NCBI GenBank assembly: GCA_965204905.1
Contig: OZ242042.1
Span: 186,001 to 250,000 of the forward strand
DNA: 64,000 nucleotides
Reading direction: 5' to 3'
DNA from: Bin87 sp965204905
GTDB taxonomy: Bacteria > Chloroflexota > Dehalococcoidia > Lucifugimonadales > UBA3495
The notes under the pieces are model-generated. The model was not told the DNA's origin. It made no database searches and saw nothing but the letters and a program-made list of their open reading frames with translations. Position 1 is the first letter of the stretch. Each line of letters opens with the position of its first letter. Made by a program: the position numbers and the translations under genes. This document shows positions 44,216 through 53,002 of the stretch, one piece after another.

Positions 44216-45504
44216 GCCAGTATGCCGGAGGCAAAAAATGTGCCCAAATCCGTTTCGTACTGCCAATCACGCAGGTGCGGATGCAACTCTCCGGGAATAA
44301 TGTCGATGGCACCTTCTGGATTTCTCCCGAAACATAGAAGATGCTTCACGTCAGCAATGGCTACGAACTCTGGAGAATGAGTCGCCAATAAGACTTGAGC
44401 TTCGTAAACCGATGACAGTGAATCGAAAACGTCTTGCAATGTACCAGGATGAATGCCGTTCTCCGGTTCCTCAATCATGTACAACCCTGCTTGCCGCGGC
44501 ATATAGGCCAGCAGAGTAAGGGCTAACAAGCGCAGAGTTCCGTCAGATGTTTTCCAAGAGGGCACTTCCAACCCGTTGCTATACTCCAGAATCAGGTATT
44601 TGTGCCGGTCTTCCGGTCGGTCAATGACTCTTACCGATTGGAAGCCTTCCAGCGCGCACTGGATGTGTCCTATCCAGTCCCTCCACCTCTCCGGCGCTCG
44701 TTCTTTTAGCGCATCGGCAATCCATGGCATATTTGAGCCATCATGTAAAACGTCGCTACCGTTACCTGGCGGACTGGCGCGGCGGATTTTTTCATTTACT
44801 AGAGATAACGAGATTACTTCATCTCGCAGGTATGCTGCGACCCGAGCGAGCATTGGAGAGTTTGCTCCCGCATCAGGCAAGTCAGGCAAAACTGATAGCG
44901 CTGACAGATTTGCACCGAGATTCAGAGAGGTGGCCCATTGAGCACGTTCCTTCTCTTCAAGTGTCTCGTAGTAGAAAGCGGTTCGCCCATTTGGGTCTCT
45001 GTGGAACAAATTGCGAAAACCAGTACCCCACGGGAACCGTTTGATAATCGTCTGATCGGGAGGTAAAGGTTGAGGGAAAACAGGTATTGCCCTTATCGGA
45101 ATTGTTCTCGGTTCGAGTAGCGTACTGCGTTCCGATAAGATGGAGACTCTGCCGGTCTCGTCGTTGATGCCGACTGCAATTCCGTAACGGAGTACGTTGT
45201 ACTTGTATTTTGGAGGTAATAATAATTGGAGTTCCGTAGGAACACCGAACTCCAACGCAATCTCAAACCGCTGTTCCTCAGGTGCATCTGGCCTGCCCCA
45301 AACCAGATCCGCAAAATTGGCGGTGCGTTTCTCACACGCCGCGCTAACCCCATCCCGCACCACGTCGGACACGAACTTGATGGCATCCATCAATGTGCTC
45401 TTCCCGCTGGCGTTGGGTCCGATGAGCACGTGAAAGCGGTCCATCGGCACGTCCACGTACCGAAGACAACCGTAGTTGAGCACCTGTATCCGGTTGATAA
45501 TCAT
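44212..45504 (-). CDS. OLD-like AAA ATPase (defence-type)
   Basis: 430 residues, ABC/SMC-like ATPase. The N-terminal IQVLNYGCLRYVDVPMDRFH and Walker A VLIGPNASGKSTLMDAIKF (residues ~27-45) are followed by a long insert. The C-terminal half has MIEEPENGIHPGTLQDVFDS as Walker B and VLLATHSPEFVAIADVKHLL as the H-loop, the typical RecF/OLD AAA_15/AAA_21 signature. It lacks a C-terminal TOPRIM domain, which may be provided by the coupled downstream gene. Lower GC than surrounding genes suggests horizontal transfer. Confidence 0.85.
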   Translation of the reverse strand: MIINRIQVLNYGCLRYVDVPMDRFHVLIGPNASGKSTLMDAIKFVSDVVRDGVSAACEKRTANFADLVWGRPDAPEEQRFEIALEFGVPTELQLLLPPKYKYNVLRYGIAVGINDETGRVSILSERSTLLEPRTIPIRAIPVFPQPLPPDQTIIKRFPWGTGFRNLFHRDPNGRTAFYYETLEEKERAQWATSLNLGANLSALSVLPDLPDAGANSPMLARVAAYLRDEVISLSLVNEKIRRASPPGNGSDVLHDGSNMPWIADALKERAPERWRDWIGHIQCALEGFQSVRVIDRPEDRHKYLILEYSNGLEVPSWKTSDGTLRLLALTLLAYMPRQAGLYMIEEPENGIHPGTLQDVFDSLSSVYEAQVLLATHSPEFVAIADVKHLLCFGRNPEGAIDIIPGELHPHLRDWQYETDLGTFFASGILA

Positions 45505-45549
45505 TAGTCGTGCTCATCGGAATCGAGGGAAAACGTGAACGGCGCGCCC

Positions 45550-46302
45550 TTACCCGAAATACCCCTGCCCCCCGTTCACGTGCAGCGTCTGGCCGGTCAC
45601 GAAGCCGCCGTCGTCGGTGCACAGGAACGTGACCGCCGACGCGATTTCCTCCGGCTTGCCCTGGCGACCCAACGGGATGCCCGAATGGTCGGGGACGCGA
45701 CCGGCGTACCACTCTGGGTTGGCCCGCGACGTGTCGATGCTTCCCGGCGCGATCACGTTGACCCTGATGTTGTGGGGCGCGAATTCCGACGCCAGCGCCC
45801 TCGCCATGCCCACCAGTCCCATCTTGGCCGCCGATACGTGCGCTCGGAGGGCCGTGCCCCGGAACGCTCCGTCGCCGGTCAGGAACACGATGCGCCCGAA
45901 GTTGTTGTCCACCATCTGCTGGATGACGCCGCGCGTCGTATAGAAAGAACCGTCCAGCACCACCCCGCGCACGTGCTCCCAATCTTCAAGGGTCAATTCG
46001 GTGAAGGGCTTGTGCGGCCGAATGGCGGCGTTGTTGATGAGGATGTCGATGCGGCCAAAGGTGGACATGGCGGCGTCGATCATCGCGTCCACCTGGTCCT
46101 TCTGCGACACGTCGGCCAGCACCGGCAGCGCCTTGACGCCCAGCTCCTCGACCGCGGCGGCAGTGGCCTCGGCCTCGTCCCGGTTGCTGCGGGCGTTGAC
46201 CACGATGTTCGCTCCTTCTGACGCCATCATCAACGCTGTCGCGCGACCGATGTTGCGGCCCGATCCGGTGATCAACGCTACTCTGCCGTCCAGCTTGCCC
46301 AT
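45550..46302 (-). CDS. Short-chain dehydrogenase lacking catalytic Ser and Tyr
   Basis: 250 residues. Classical SDR Rossmann features: ALITGSGRNIGRATALMMAS (GxxxGxG), LADVS after the third strand, ILINNAAIRPHKPF (NNAA with the structural Asn). The active site is unusual: RIVFLTGDGAFRG has Gly (143) where Ser is expected, and ALRAHVSAAKMGL has Val (156) where the catalytic Tyr should be, with K160 kept. The C-terminus YxG-type tail (VNGGQGYFG) is standard. NAD(P) binding is likely, but redox catalysis may be altered or absent. Upstream of the ATPase module, 45 bp away. Confidence 0.85.
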   Translation of the reverse strand: MGKLDGRVALITGSGRNIGRATALMMASEGANIVVNARSNRDEAEATAAAVEELGVKALPVLADVSQKDQVDAMIDAAMSTFGRIDILINNAAIRPHKPFTELTLEDWEHVRGVVLDGSFYTTRGVIQQMVDNNFGRIVFLTGDGAFRGTALRAHVSAAKMGLVGMARALASEFAPHNIRVNVIAPGSIDTSRANPEWYAGRVPDHSGIPLGRQGKPEEIASAVTFLCTDDGGFVTGQTLHVNGGQGYFG

Positions 46303-46386
46303 CTTTCCGTCTCCTTATTTCGCTGAATCTCGTGTTTGGATGCCGGCATTATAGCGCACCTCCGACTCCCACCTTATACTGTAACT

Positions 46387-48231
46387 ATGCGTCGCGCTCT
46401 TGGCCTCCTCCTCTTGCTGCTGTTGGGTGCGTTGTTGGCTTGCAACGGCTCCGAATCCGACGGGGATGCAAACGCGCAAGCGCAAGCGACCATTCAGGCC
46501 GCTGTCGCCCGAATCAGCGCTACCCTGACGGTGGAAGCGACTCCGACTCCGATCCCGCCCGCGCCGTCTCCAACGTCTGCCCCTACCGCCAGGGCCGACG
46601 CGACGGCGACGCTGAGCCCGACGTCGGAGCCGGAACCGGAGCCTCCCACCGCCACTCCGCTGCCTCCTGACGCGCTGACCCGGGTACGCAACTGGGAATT
46701 CGCTCGGCATTACGCTCCGGAAGCAACGGCTAGAATCGCTGGCCTGCCGTGGATTGCCGACGGTCTGGAAGGCAGCAACGAATTTAATGCCGCCGAGCGC
46801 TTGGTCAATATCGCGATTGACGCGCCGGAAACGCTGGACGTATTGCTGAATGCGCACTCCATACGCGAGCGACTTTCGCCTCTGGACCTGCCCGCTACTC
46901 TGTCACTGCAACGGATGGCTCATAACAGACCCGAGCGCCTGGCCCAACTCACGGGAGCCGGTTGGTTCCGCGACGGGCTGACGGAGGCCGAAGCCGCCAT
47001 CGTAGCCACGCTTTACGAACGCTCCCGGTTCCAATCGCCCGAATTTGACAGCATAGTGGACAACCCCGACGTAGTGGCCGTTGAGATTTCTGCCACTACG
47101 AACCGCGTAGGGGAGAGCGTTCCCATCGCCATCATCCGTTCCGGAAGCGTCCCTCCTGAATCGCCGGTTATGGGCGTCACCCAATTTGCGGCGCCATTCC
47201 TGGAGGATATGTTTGACGAGCCTTTCCCCACGCCGGCTATCGTCATACATGTCACCCAGTACGTTGCCGGTGCTGCCGCCGGCACAAATTACCAGACCCA
47301 CGTCACTCTGAAACCCGAGTTGGATTCTAATGAGCTACCCGCTTCGGTAGCCCATGCCATCATCCACGAGATGGCTCACTACTACCTGTACGCCCGTCCC
47401 GCGTGGTATGCCGAAGGCGCCGCCGATTTCGCGGCGTCGTATGCCCGGCATATCGCAGACGGCATCCCGATTGAGGCCACCAACAGCCCTTGCGCCGTTG
47501 CGACTTCGCTCATCGAGCTGGAATCGCTGCTGCCCTCTGACGCCGGAGATGCCGGGGCCGGCGTGGACCCGGACCTGTGGCAGTGCAATTACTCGCTGGG
47601 GGAGCGGCTGATGCTTGCGCTCTACAATCGGCTGGGGGAGGAGCGGTTCCTGCAAGGTTGGCGAGAACTCTACCGTACTGTGGCTCAGCAGCCGTCCTAT
47701 CCCTCGCAGCACGATTTTCAGAACGAGGTCGAATTGCGCGTTGCCTGGCTGCGCGCCGGCGGCCGCCTGATGCAGCCGGACTTGGAACATATCTGGGATC
47801 AATGGTATCGGGGCGCTGCCAGTCCTGCCATCGCGGGTGCGCCGGACGCAACTCCGCCGGACTCCGCGCTCCCGTCCGTGCGTGGCCGCATCGACCGGGC
47901 GTACCTGACGCTGACGCTGCCGGGTTCTCCTGCCGACGGCTTTTCGGCTCGCGACGTCTCCGGTTGGGCGTACCTGGCTTTGGAATACTCGCACGAGTTC
48001 GACGGCGATCCCCGGGAACTCACCCTGGAAGTCGTTGAGCATTACCAGGATGGGTTCGCCTACTCCCGTCGCAACGTCGCCCTCAATTTTGAACCCCAAT
48101 ATTCCGGCGGCACCCAGTGGATTTCCCTGGGCCCATCGCCGCCCAACCGTTGGGCCCCCGGCCGCTATTGGGCCTACGTATATGAATCCGGCCGCAAAAT
48201 CGCAGAGGTAGAGTACGAAGTCACGCCGTAA
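46387..48231 (+). CDS. Lipoprotein with gluzincin-type HExxH motif
   Basis: 614 residues. The N-terminus MRRALGLLLLLLLGALLACN is a lipoprotein signal with LLAC lipobox (Cys19). It is followed by a Pro/Thr-rich linker (TPIPPAPSPTSAPTAR). HEMAH at 327-331 with E343 in WYAEGAADF gives the zinc triad of MA-clan (Peptidase_MA-like) enzymes. The C-terminal ~130 residues (YLTLTLPGSPADGFSARDVS) form a beta-rich domain with GRYWAYVYESGRKIAEVEYE. It would be a membrane-anchored extracytoplasmic metalloprotease. The first ATG of the frame at 46336 lacks a signal, so 46387 is preferred. Confidence 0.82.
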   Translation: MRRALGLLLLLLLGALLACNGSESDGDANAQAQATIQAAVARISATLTVEATPTPIPPAPSPTSAPTARADATATLSPTSEPEPEPPTATPLPPDALTRVRNWEFARHYAPEATARIAGLPWIADGLEGSNEFNAAERLVNIAIDAPETLDVLLNAHSIRERLSPLDLPATLSLQRMAHNRPERLAQLTGAGWFRDGLTEAEAAIVATLYERSRFQSPEFDSIVDNPDVVAVEISATTNRVGESVPIAIIRSGSVPPESPVMGVTQFAAPFLEDMFDEPFPTPAIVIHVTQYVAGAAAGTNYQTHVTLKPELDSNELPASVAHAIIHEMAHYYLYARPAWYAEGAADFAASYARHIADGIPIEATNSPCAVATSLIELESLLPSDAGDAGAGVDPDLWQCNYSLGERLMLALYNRLGEERFLQGWRELYRTVAQQPSYPSQHDFQNEVELRVAWLRAGGRLMQPDLEHIWDQWYRGAASPAIAGAPDATPPDSALPSVRGRIDRAYLTLTLPGSPADGFSARDVSGWAYLALEYSHEFDGDPRELTLEVVEHYQDGFAYSRRNVALNFEPQYSGGTQWISLGPSPPNRWAPGRYWAYVYESGRKIAEVEYEVTP

Positions 48232-48238
48232 TTGTAGC

Positions 48239-48263
48239 TGCCTTTCCCATTGTGAGAGGCAGT
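48239..48263. repeat. Degenerate CTGCCT...AGGCAG hairpin
   Basis: CTGCCTTTC and GAGAGGCAG arms pair at eight of nine positions around CCATTGT. It lies between two convergent genes and may terminate transcription from both sides. Related to the CCCTCTCCC family. Confidence 0.45.
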
Positions 48264-48277
48264 TGGGATGGGTGGCG

Positions 48278-49405
48278 TCACCCCAGCAACCTATTCAACC
48301 CTGAGTGTCTCGCGGCGTCCAGGTTCCGCCCGGCCAGCGCCGGGTGATCCGGGGCGTACCGATGGCACCGGAAGGTAGCGTTGGTGTATTCCATTCCGCC
48401 CCCTCCGCCGGCCGCGTCGCTGTACATGAAGAACGGGTTGATGTACTCCCAAACCACTTCTCCGCGAGGCGTCACCTCAAACATCCGGCCCGGCGCGCCT
48501 TCGCAGATCAGTGTGTTCCCGTTGAGCTGCCGCTCCGCGCTGCTGATGTTGTAGCTGTAGAAGGAGATGGCCGGCATCCCCTGGTACTGCCAGTGAATTT
48601 CGTTGGTGGCCGGGTCAACCTCTACGATCCGCGAGTAGCTGGCCCCGCGCCGGTGCCCGCCGTTGTCGAATATCAACACCCGCCCGCTGTCCAGCCACGT
48701 CGGATGGTGCTGGTGGTAAATCTCACTCGGCCCCCACTTCCACTTGAACGCGCCGGTCTGCCGGTCAACGATACCTACCGTGCTGGTCAAACGGTAGCTC
48801 ACCAGCAGGTCGCCGTCCGGCGTCACGTTCACGCAGTTCTGGTGCGTCCACTCCCGGCGCGCTTCCAGTGGGCAGATGACGTCCTCGGCCACGTCAAGAT
48901 GTTCCCACGAACGCCACTCCCAAACCGTAGTGCCGTCAGGAGTGACTTCGCGCACCACGTCGCCCAGCATTCCCGGCGCGAAGTCCACCTCAAAGCCGCC
49001 CTGCACCTGGGCCTCTAAACCGTCCGGCAAGGGTTCCCACATCAGCAATAGCGTATTGCCATTGGGCAGGCGCTCGTAGTCATGGTGCAGTGTATTGTCC
49101 CGGTATGCCCACACCAGGTTGCTGTCCCAGTCGAGTTCGATGACGCTCGCCGACGAGCCGCCCACAGTCTCGATGCCGCCGGCATCCTCGGGCGGCATGG
49201 TCCGGCACAGCAGGTTGCCGTTGTCCAGCAGGTAGGCGTAGTGGATGCCTTCGTCGGAGTGCCAGCGGTGTACGACGTTGCCGCGCATATCGATGAGGTA
49301 AGCGTCGCGTCCGCCCCGGGTGGTGGAAAACAGCGTGTAGCCCAGTTGGCACGCCGCCGGAGTGTAGTGGATCAAACCTACCGGATGATGAATCGACCAA
49401 CCCAT
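48278..49405 (-). CDS. Arylsulfotransferase (ASST)-like protein
   Basis: 375 residues. Repeated six-bladed propeller-like motifs: LIDMRGNVVHRWHSDEGIHY, VIELDWDSNLVWAYRDNTLH, NTLHHDYERLPNGNTLLL (HH-D-x-E with the catalytic His of ASST-type enzymes), WTHQNCVNVTPDGDLLVSYR and RIVEVDPATNEIHWQYQG. Bacterial ASSTs transfer sulfate between phenols. No signal peptide is seen, unlike the usual periplasmic forms, so a cytosolic enzyme is suggested. GGAGG nine nt before the ATG at 49405 supports the start; the ATG at 49456 adds a poor extension. Confidence 0.85.
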   Translation of the reverse strand: MGWSIHHPVGLIHYTPAACQLGYTLFSTTRGGRDAYLIDMRGNVVHRWHSDEGIHYAYLLDNGNLLCRTMPPEDAGGIETVGGSSASVIELDWDSNLVWAYRDNTLHHDYERLPNGNTLLLMWEPLPDGLEAQVQGGFEVDFAPGMLGDVVREVTPDGTTVWEWRSWEHLDVAEDVICPLEARREWTHQNCVNVTPDGDLLVSYRLTSTVGIVDRQTGAFKWKWGPSEIYHQHHPTWLDSGRVLIFDNGGHRRGASYSRIVEVDPATNEIHWQYQGMPAISFYSYNISSAERQLNGNTLICEGAPGRMFEVTPRGEVVWEYINPFFMYSDAAGGGGGMEYTNATFRCHRYAPDHPALAGRNLDAARHSGLNRLLG

Positions 49406-49501
49406 AAAAGCGCCCTCCACGCCAAATGATGGCGGATTATAGCAGGCGCTCTGCAATCTGATGTACTATGCCGTCATGCGCCAGCAGAAGGAGAATTTGA
49501 C

Positions 49502-49942
49502 ATGACCCGAATACGGATTGAGGTTGGCTTGGAACCCACCGACTTGGAACAACTCGAACTCCGTGTCGCTGATGGGCAATTCACCGATCTGGCCCACGCC
49601 ATTCAGCAGGCAGTGCGTACCGCTCTGCATCACTGGCGCTACGATGAATCTGCCCAGCCTTTCATAACGCCTGAGATGACGGAGGCGGCAGCGCCGGCGC
49701 CGTGCGAGTCGTCACAGAAGCGTTACTTCATTGTTAGCGACGAATCGGAGTGCGCTCATTTGCTGGACAATTTGAATCCGGAAGATTTCGTAGGTCCGGC
49801 TAACGAGTGGGACAATGTGTACGAAGAGTGGCTACGGGCTAAGGAAGAATCCTGCCAATCCGCGGCTACCGAATGCCAGGACACCACGGTAAATCCGGTT
49901 ACACCGGAATCTCTAAAAAGCCATGTCGCCAATAGCGACTAG
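49502..49942 (+). CDS. Putative antitoxin upstream of MazF
   Basis: 146 residues starting MTRIRIEVGLEPTDLEQLEL with a GQFTDLAHAIQQAVRTALHH segment like a ribbon-helix-helix DNA-binding N-terminus. An acidic tail follows (LDNLNPEDFVGPANEWDNVY). It lies 75 bp upstream of the MazF-type gene on the same strand, giving the usual antitoxin-toxin order. GGAG is located 6-10 nt before the ATG. Family assignment is by pattern. Confidence 0.6.
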   Translation: MTRIRIEVGLEPTDLEQLELRVADGQFTDLAHAIQQAVRTALHHWRYDESAQPFITPEMTEAAAPAPCESSQKRYFIVSDESECAHLLDNLNPEDFVGPANEWDNVYEEWLRAKEESCQSAATECQDTTVNPVTPESLKSHVANSD

Positions 49943-50017
49943 AATGAGTTCCTTGTTGCGCCAGAGTCTAGGTACCCGCAATCAGCGAGAGCGGGAATCG
50001 GTAGAGCACACGAAGGT

Positions 50018-50398
50018 ATGTCAGCCATATTAAGGGGTCAGGTTCACATGGCCGACCTGGACCCGGTACGTGGACACGAACAGGCCGGCCGTCGGCCAGT
50101 CTTAGTATTGAGCAGCGGACAGTCCAATAGCCGCAGCGAGTTGGTTATCGTACTGCCCATAACCGGCTCTCGGCCCAAGGTGGAGTCTCCGTATGCGGTG
50201 CCACTCCAATCGATTGAAATGCCAATAGAATCGTGGATTCTGACACGCCAAATCAGAACCATATCCGAAGAGCGGATGCTGGGCCTGATGGGTAGAATCT
50301 CCAATGAAGAGATGCAGAAAGTCGTTATCGCCCTTCTGACTCACTTGCTCCCACCCACTAATAGCGTAGCAATCGGGGACTATACCGGCCTTACCTGA
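50018..50398 (+). CDS. mazF: MazF/PemK family toxin
   Basis: 126 residues. MSAILRGQVHMADLDPVRGH-EQAGRRPVLVLS is the standard MazF start with RG...D-P...G-x-E-x-x-G-x-R-P. Later VIVLPITGSRPKVESPYAVP and ILTRQIRTISEERMLGLMGR complete the family pattern. MazF toxins are sequence-specific mRNA interferases. The ATG at 50018 is favoured because the homologous region begins at ILRGQV. Partner antitoxin is the gene just upstream. The last 8 bases lie right before the DMT transporter gene. Confidence 0.92.
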   Translation: MSAILRGQVHMADLDPVRGHEQAGRRPVLVLSSGQSNSRSELVIVLPITGSRPKVESPYAVPLQSIEMPIESWILTRQIRTISEERMLGLMGRISNEEMQKVVIALLTHLLPPTNSVAIGDYTGLT

Positions 50399-50406
50399 CG
50401 CTCGCC

Positions 50407-51303
50407 GTGTGGATTTTCCTCGCCATCTGTAGCGCGGCCTCGCTGGGCCTCGCCAACATTGCCCACAAGCGACTGCTGGACAACTATTTTGCCGGCGTCG
50501 GTGTGCTGGGGGCCGGGTCTATCCTCACCCGCCTGGCGGCCGCCATAGTGATGCTGGCCGCCGTCGGTTGGCCGACCGATGCTCCACCTCAAGCGGTGGG
50601 AATCGGATTGCTGTCGGGCGTGTGTCTGGGCGCCGGCCTGCTGTTCCTCTTCCTTGGCCTGAGATTGGGGGAAGCGTCGCGGGCCGTTGCCATCAGCCAG
50701 ACCAACCCGATCCTGGTAGCCTTGTTGGCGCTGGCAATACTGGGCGAGACAGTCGGACCGTGGCAATGGACCGCCATCGCGCTAGTGGTACTCGGAGCGA
50801 TCCTCGTGTCGGTCGAGGGTTTGGGGCGGCGCTTGTTCCGCGTCACACCGGGCTTGACGGCGCTGGTGGCCAGTTCCGCCGGCCTGGGAATGTCCTTTTT
50901 CCTGGCGAAGTTGGTGCTTACCGATCTGACGCCGTGGGATGTGTTCATGCTGCAAGAACTGGGGATGGTCCCGGTGTTCGCCGTATATGGCCGACCGTCC
51001 AACTGGCGCAAGCTGTACGACGGCCTGCGCTCCAAACAAGCCCTGGCGACGTTCCTGATTGGGGAGGGCCTGTTGCCTCAGCTTGCGATATTGCTTTTCA
51101 TCTGGTCGTTCGCATTCGGCCCGGTATCACTGGCGTCGGCTATCCTGGCGACGCGACCAATGTTCGTGTTCATCGCGGGATCCCTGCTCAGCTGGCGCAG
51201 GTTGGGTCTTCTGCAGGAATCATTGGGAACGTCGGCGCTGGCCGCCAAGTTCATCGCGATTGTTATGATAGTTGCCGGTACCACACTGCTGGCAGTGGCC
51301 TGA
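50407..51303 (+). CDS. EamA/DMT family transporter
   Basis: 298 residues from a GTG. Ten hydrophobic segments arranged as two EamA repeats of five helices each: repeat 1 from WIFLAICSAASLGLANIAHK to a helix ending LLFLFLGLRLGEASRAVAIS, and repeat 2 from LFRVTPGLTALVASSAGLGM to LLAVA. The conserved AISQTNPILVALLALAILGE and VSLASAILATRPMFVFIAGS segments mark each repeat end. Likely a metabolite or amino-acid exporter. A weak ribosome site makes the exact start uncertain. Confidence 0.85.
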   Translation: MWIFLAICSAASLGLANIAHKRLLDNYFAGVGVLGAGSILTRLAAAIVMLAAVGWPTDAPPQAVGIGLLSGVCLGAGLLFLFLGLRLGEASRAVAISQTNPILVALLALAILGETVGPWQWTAIALVVLGAILVSVEGLGRRLFRVTPGLTALVASSAGLGMSFFLAKLVLTDLTPWDVFMLQELGMVPVFAVYGRPSNWRKLYDGLRSKQALATFLIGEGLLPQLAILLFIWSFAFGPVSLASAILATRPMFVFIAGSLLSWRRLGLLQESLGTSALAAKFIAIVMIVAGTTLLAVA

Positions 51304-51329
51304 GTCCGGACATCGTGATCGACGTCATG

Positions 51330-51944
51330 CTACAACGAAACCGACTCCGCCGGCCGGCTCCGGAACTTGAGGCTCCAGAAGTGCACGGTGCCGACGACGA
51401 TGAACAATCCCACGCAGTAGCAGATGATGCCCCAGGACACGTCGAACAAGATTTTCCCCAGAATTATCGACGAGACATAGACAAACGCCAGCGTCAACGT
51501 CGTGCTGCGTGTGCGCCAGAGTATCGCCAGCGCGGGCAGGGCTACCAGCAGAACCGGCCCGGTGAGGACGGCTGCGGTAACGCCTACTGCCGTGGCTGCT
51601 CCCCGGCCGCCTCGGAACCGCAACCAAACCGGCCAGACATGGCCGGCGATGGCGGCGGCCCCGCTCAGCAATCCCAGCCCCGATACGGTATCCCAGGAGC
51701 CGGCCAAAGCGTTGAAAAACAGCACGGGCACCGCGCCTTTGCCAATGTCCACCGCCCCCACTAGCACTCCCCAACGGGAGCCAAGCAGGCGTCCGATGTT
51801 CGCCGCGCCCGCATTGCCGTCGCCCGCCAGTCTGATGTCAGCGAACGCGCCGCCGGCCCTCTGCGCGACCAGGTAAGCGGTCGGCAGGCTGCCCAGCAGG
51901 TAGCCCAGTCCGCCGGCGGCGGACAACGCCAGCAGCCACAGCAT
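51330..51944 (-). CDS. plsY: Glycerol-3-phosphate acyltransferase PlsY
   Basis: 204 residues with the five-helix arrangement of PlsY, which transfers acyl groups from acyl phosphate to glycerol-3-phosphate in phospholipid synthesis. Seen: GYLLGSLPTAYLVAQRAGGA, DIRLAGDGNAGAANIGRLLG (motif 1-like), KGAVPVLFFNALAGSWDTVS, and GHVWPVWLRFRGGRGAATAV (GGKG-type motif appears as GGRGAA). The normal S-x-x-x-G-x-x-N motif is D-G-N-A-G-A-A-N. Single gene, converging with the DMT transporter. Confidence 0.88.
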   Translation of the reverse strand: MLWLLALSAAGGLGYLLGSLPTAYLVAQRAGGAFADIRLAGDGNAGAANIGRLLGSRWGVLVGAVDIGKGAVPVLFFNALAGSWDTVSGLGLLSGAAAIAGHVWPVWLRFRGGRGAATAVGVTAAVLTGPVLLVALPALAILWRTRSTTLTLAFVYVSSIILGKILFDVSWGIICYCVGLFIVVGTVHFWSLKFRSRPAESVSL

Positions 51945-51958
51945 GCGTCACCATTTCT

Positions 51959-52939
51959 TCAGGCCGGTACCAGGCTCCCGGTTTTTACCTGGGTGCACCA
52001 GTGCCGGTATTTGGGGTTGTTGCCCACCACGATGTCGAAATACATACGCTGCAATTCGCTGGTGATGGGGCCGGGTTGCCCATCGGCAATGGGCCGGCAG
52101 TCCAGTTCCACCACCGGAGTCAGATGCGCCGCCGTGCCGCTCAGGAACACCTCATCGGCGAGGTACAGCTCACTGCGGTCGATGGTGCGCATGTCGATTT
52201 CCAAGCCCAACTCGGTGCGCGCCAACTGCATCACCGTGTCTCGGGTGATGCCGCCCAGCGCATTGTCCTCCAGCCCCGGCGTGTAGATACGCCCGTCCTT
52301 GACCATGAACAGGTTCTCGCCCGAACCCTCCGACACGTGGCCGTCGTGGTTCAGCAGGATGGCTTCGTCGAAGCCGCTCAGCGTGGCTTCGGTCTTGGCC
52401 AGGATGCTGTTGACGTAGATGCCGCAGGCTTTGATGCGCGCGGGAATCATGGGGTCGTCAACGCGCCGCCACGAAGATGTGCAGCAGCGCAGCCGGTCGC
52501 TGCCCAGGTAGTTGCCGAAAGGAACGGTAATCAACGTGAAATCCGCCGCCAGCTCCTGCAACTTCAGGTTGGCGACCAGTTCCTCGCTCTTGTAGGCCAG
52601 CGGGCGGATGTAGATGTCGCTGGTGTGCCGGTTGCGCTCAACCAGTTGGGTGGTAATGTCGCAAAGTTCATCGGCGGTGTAGGGAATGTCCAGCATCAGG
52701 ATGCGGCACCCGTCCAGCAGGCGGACATAATGCTCCCGCATACGGAAAATGTTGATGGCTTCCTGCTCGGCGTTCCAGTTGCCCCGAATGCCCTCGAATA
52801 CGCCGGTGCCATAGTGCAGAGCGTGGGTCATTACGCTTACTTTGGCCTCGCTTACCGGAACGAACTGGCCGCGGAAGAACACTTGCAGTTCGTCGGCGTT
52901 GAAGGAAGCCTGGCCATTGGAAGTGGCGTTGGTAGTCAC
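51959..52939 (-). CDS. ilvE: Branched-chain amino-acid aminotransferase
   Basis: 326 residues from GTG. Class IV PLP transaminase: QVFFRGQFVPVSEAKVSVMT, HALHYGTGVFEGIRGNWNAE, RIKACGIYVNSILAKTEA (catalytic Lys in the segment before GFDEAILLN), GFDEAILLNHDGHVSEGSGE, NLFMVKDGRIYTPGLEDNAL and GGITRDTVMQLARTELGLEI. It makes Val, Leu, Ile with glutamate. The GTG at 52939 lies after an AAGGGGGC site; the frame's extension to 53026 is not family-like. A promoter at 52973-53002 faces it. Confidence 0.93.
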   Translation of the reverse strand: MTTNATSNGQASFNADELQVFFRGQFVPVSEAKVSVMTHALHYGTGVFEGIRGNWNAEQEAINIFRMREHYVRLLDGCRILMLDIPYTADELCDITTQLVERNRHTSDIYIRPLAYKSEELVANLKLQELAADFTLITVPFGNYLGSDRLRCCTSSWRRVDDPMIPARIKACGIYVNSILAKTEATLSGFDEAILLNHDGHVSEGSGENLFMVKDGRIYTPGLEDNALGGITRDTVMQLARTELGLEIDMRTIDRSELYLADEVFLSGTAAHLTPVVELDCRPIADGQPGPITSELQRMYFDIVVGNNPKYRHWCTQVKTGSLVPA

Positions 52940-52972
52940 GTAATGCCCCCTTATGAGCAAAGATTGCCGAGT

Positions 52973-53002
52973 ATTATAGCGTTGGCCGCCGGGAGTTGCC
53001 AA
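52973..53002 (-). promoter_or_regulatory. Sigma70-type promoter of ilvE
   Basis: On the minus strand TTGGCA (53002-52997) and TATAAT (52978-52973) are 18 bp apart, 33 bp before the ilvE GTG. Both hexamers are near consensus. Confidence 0.6.
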
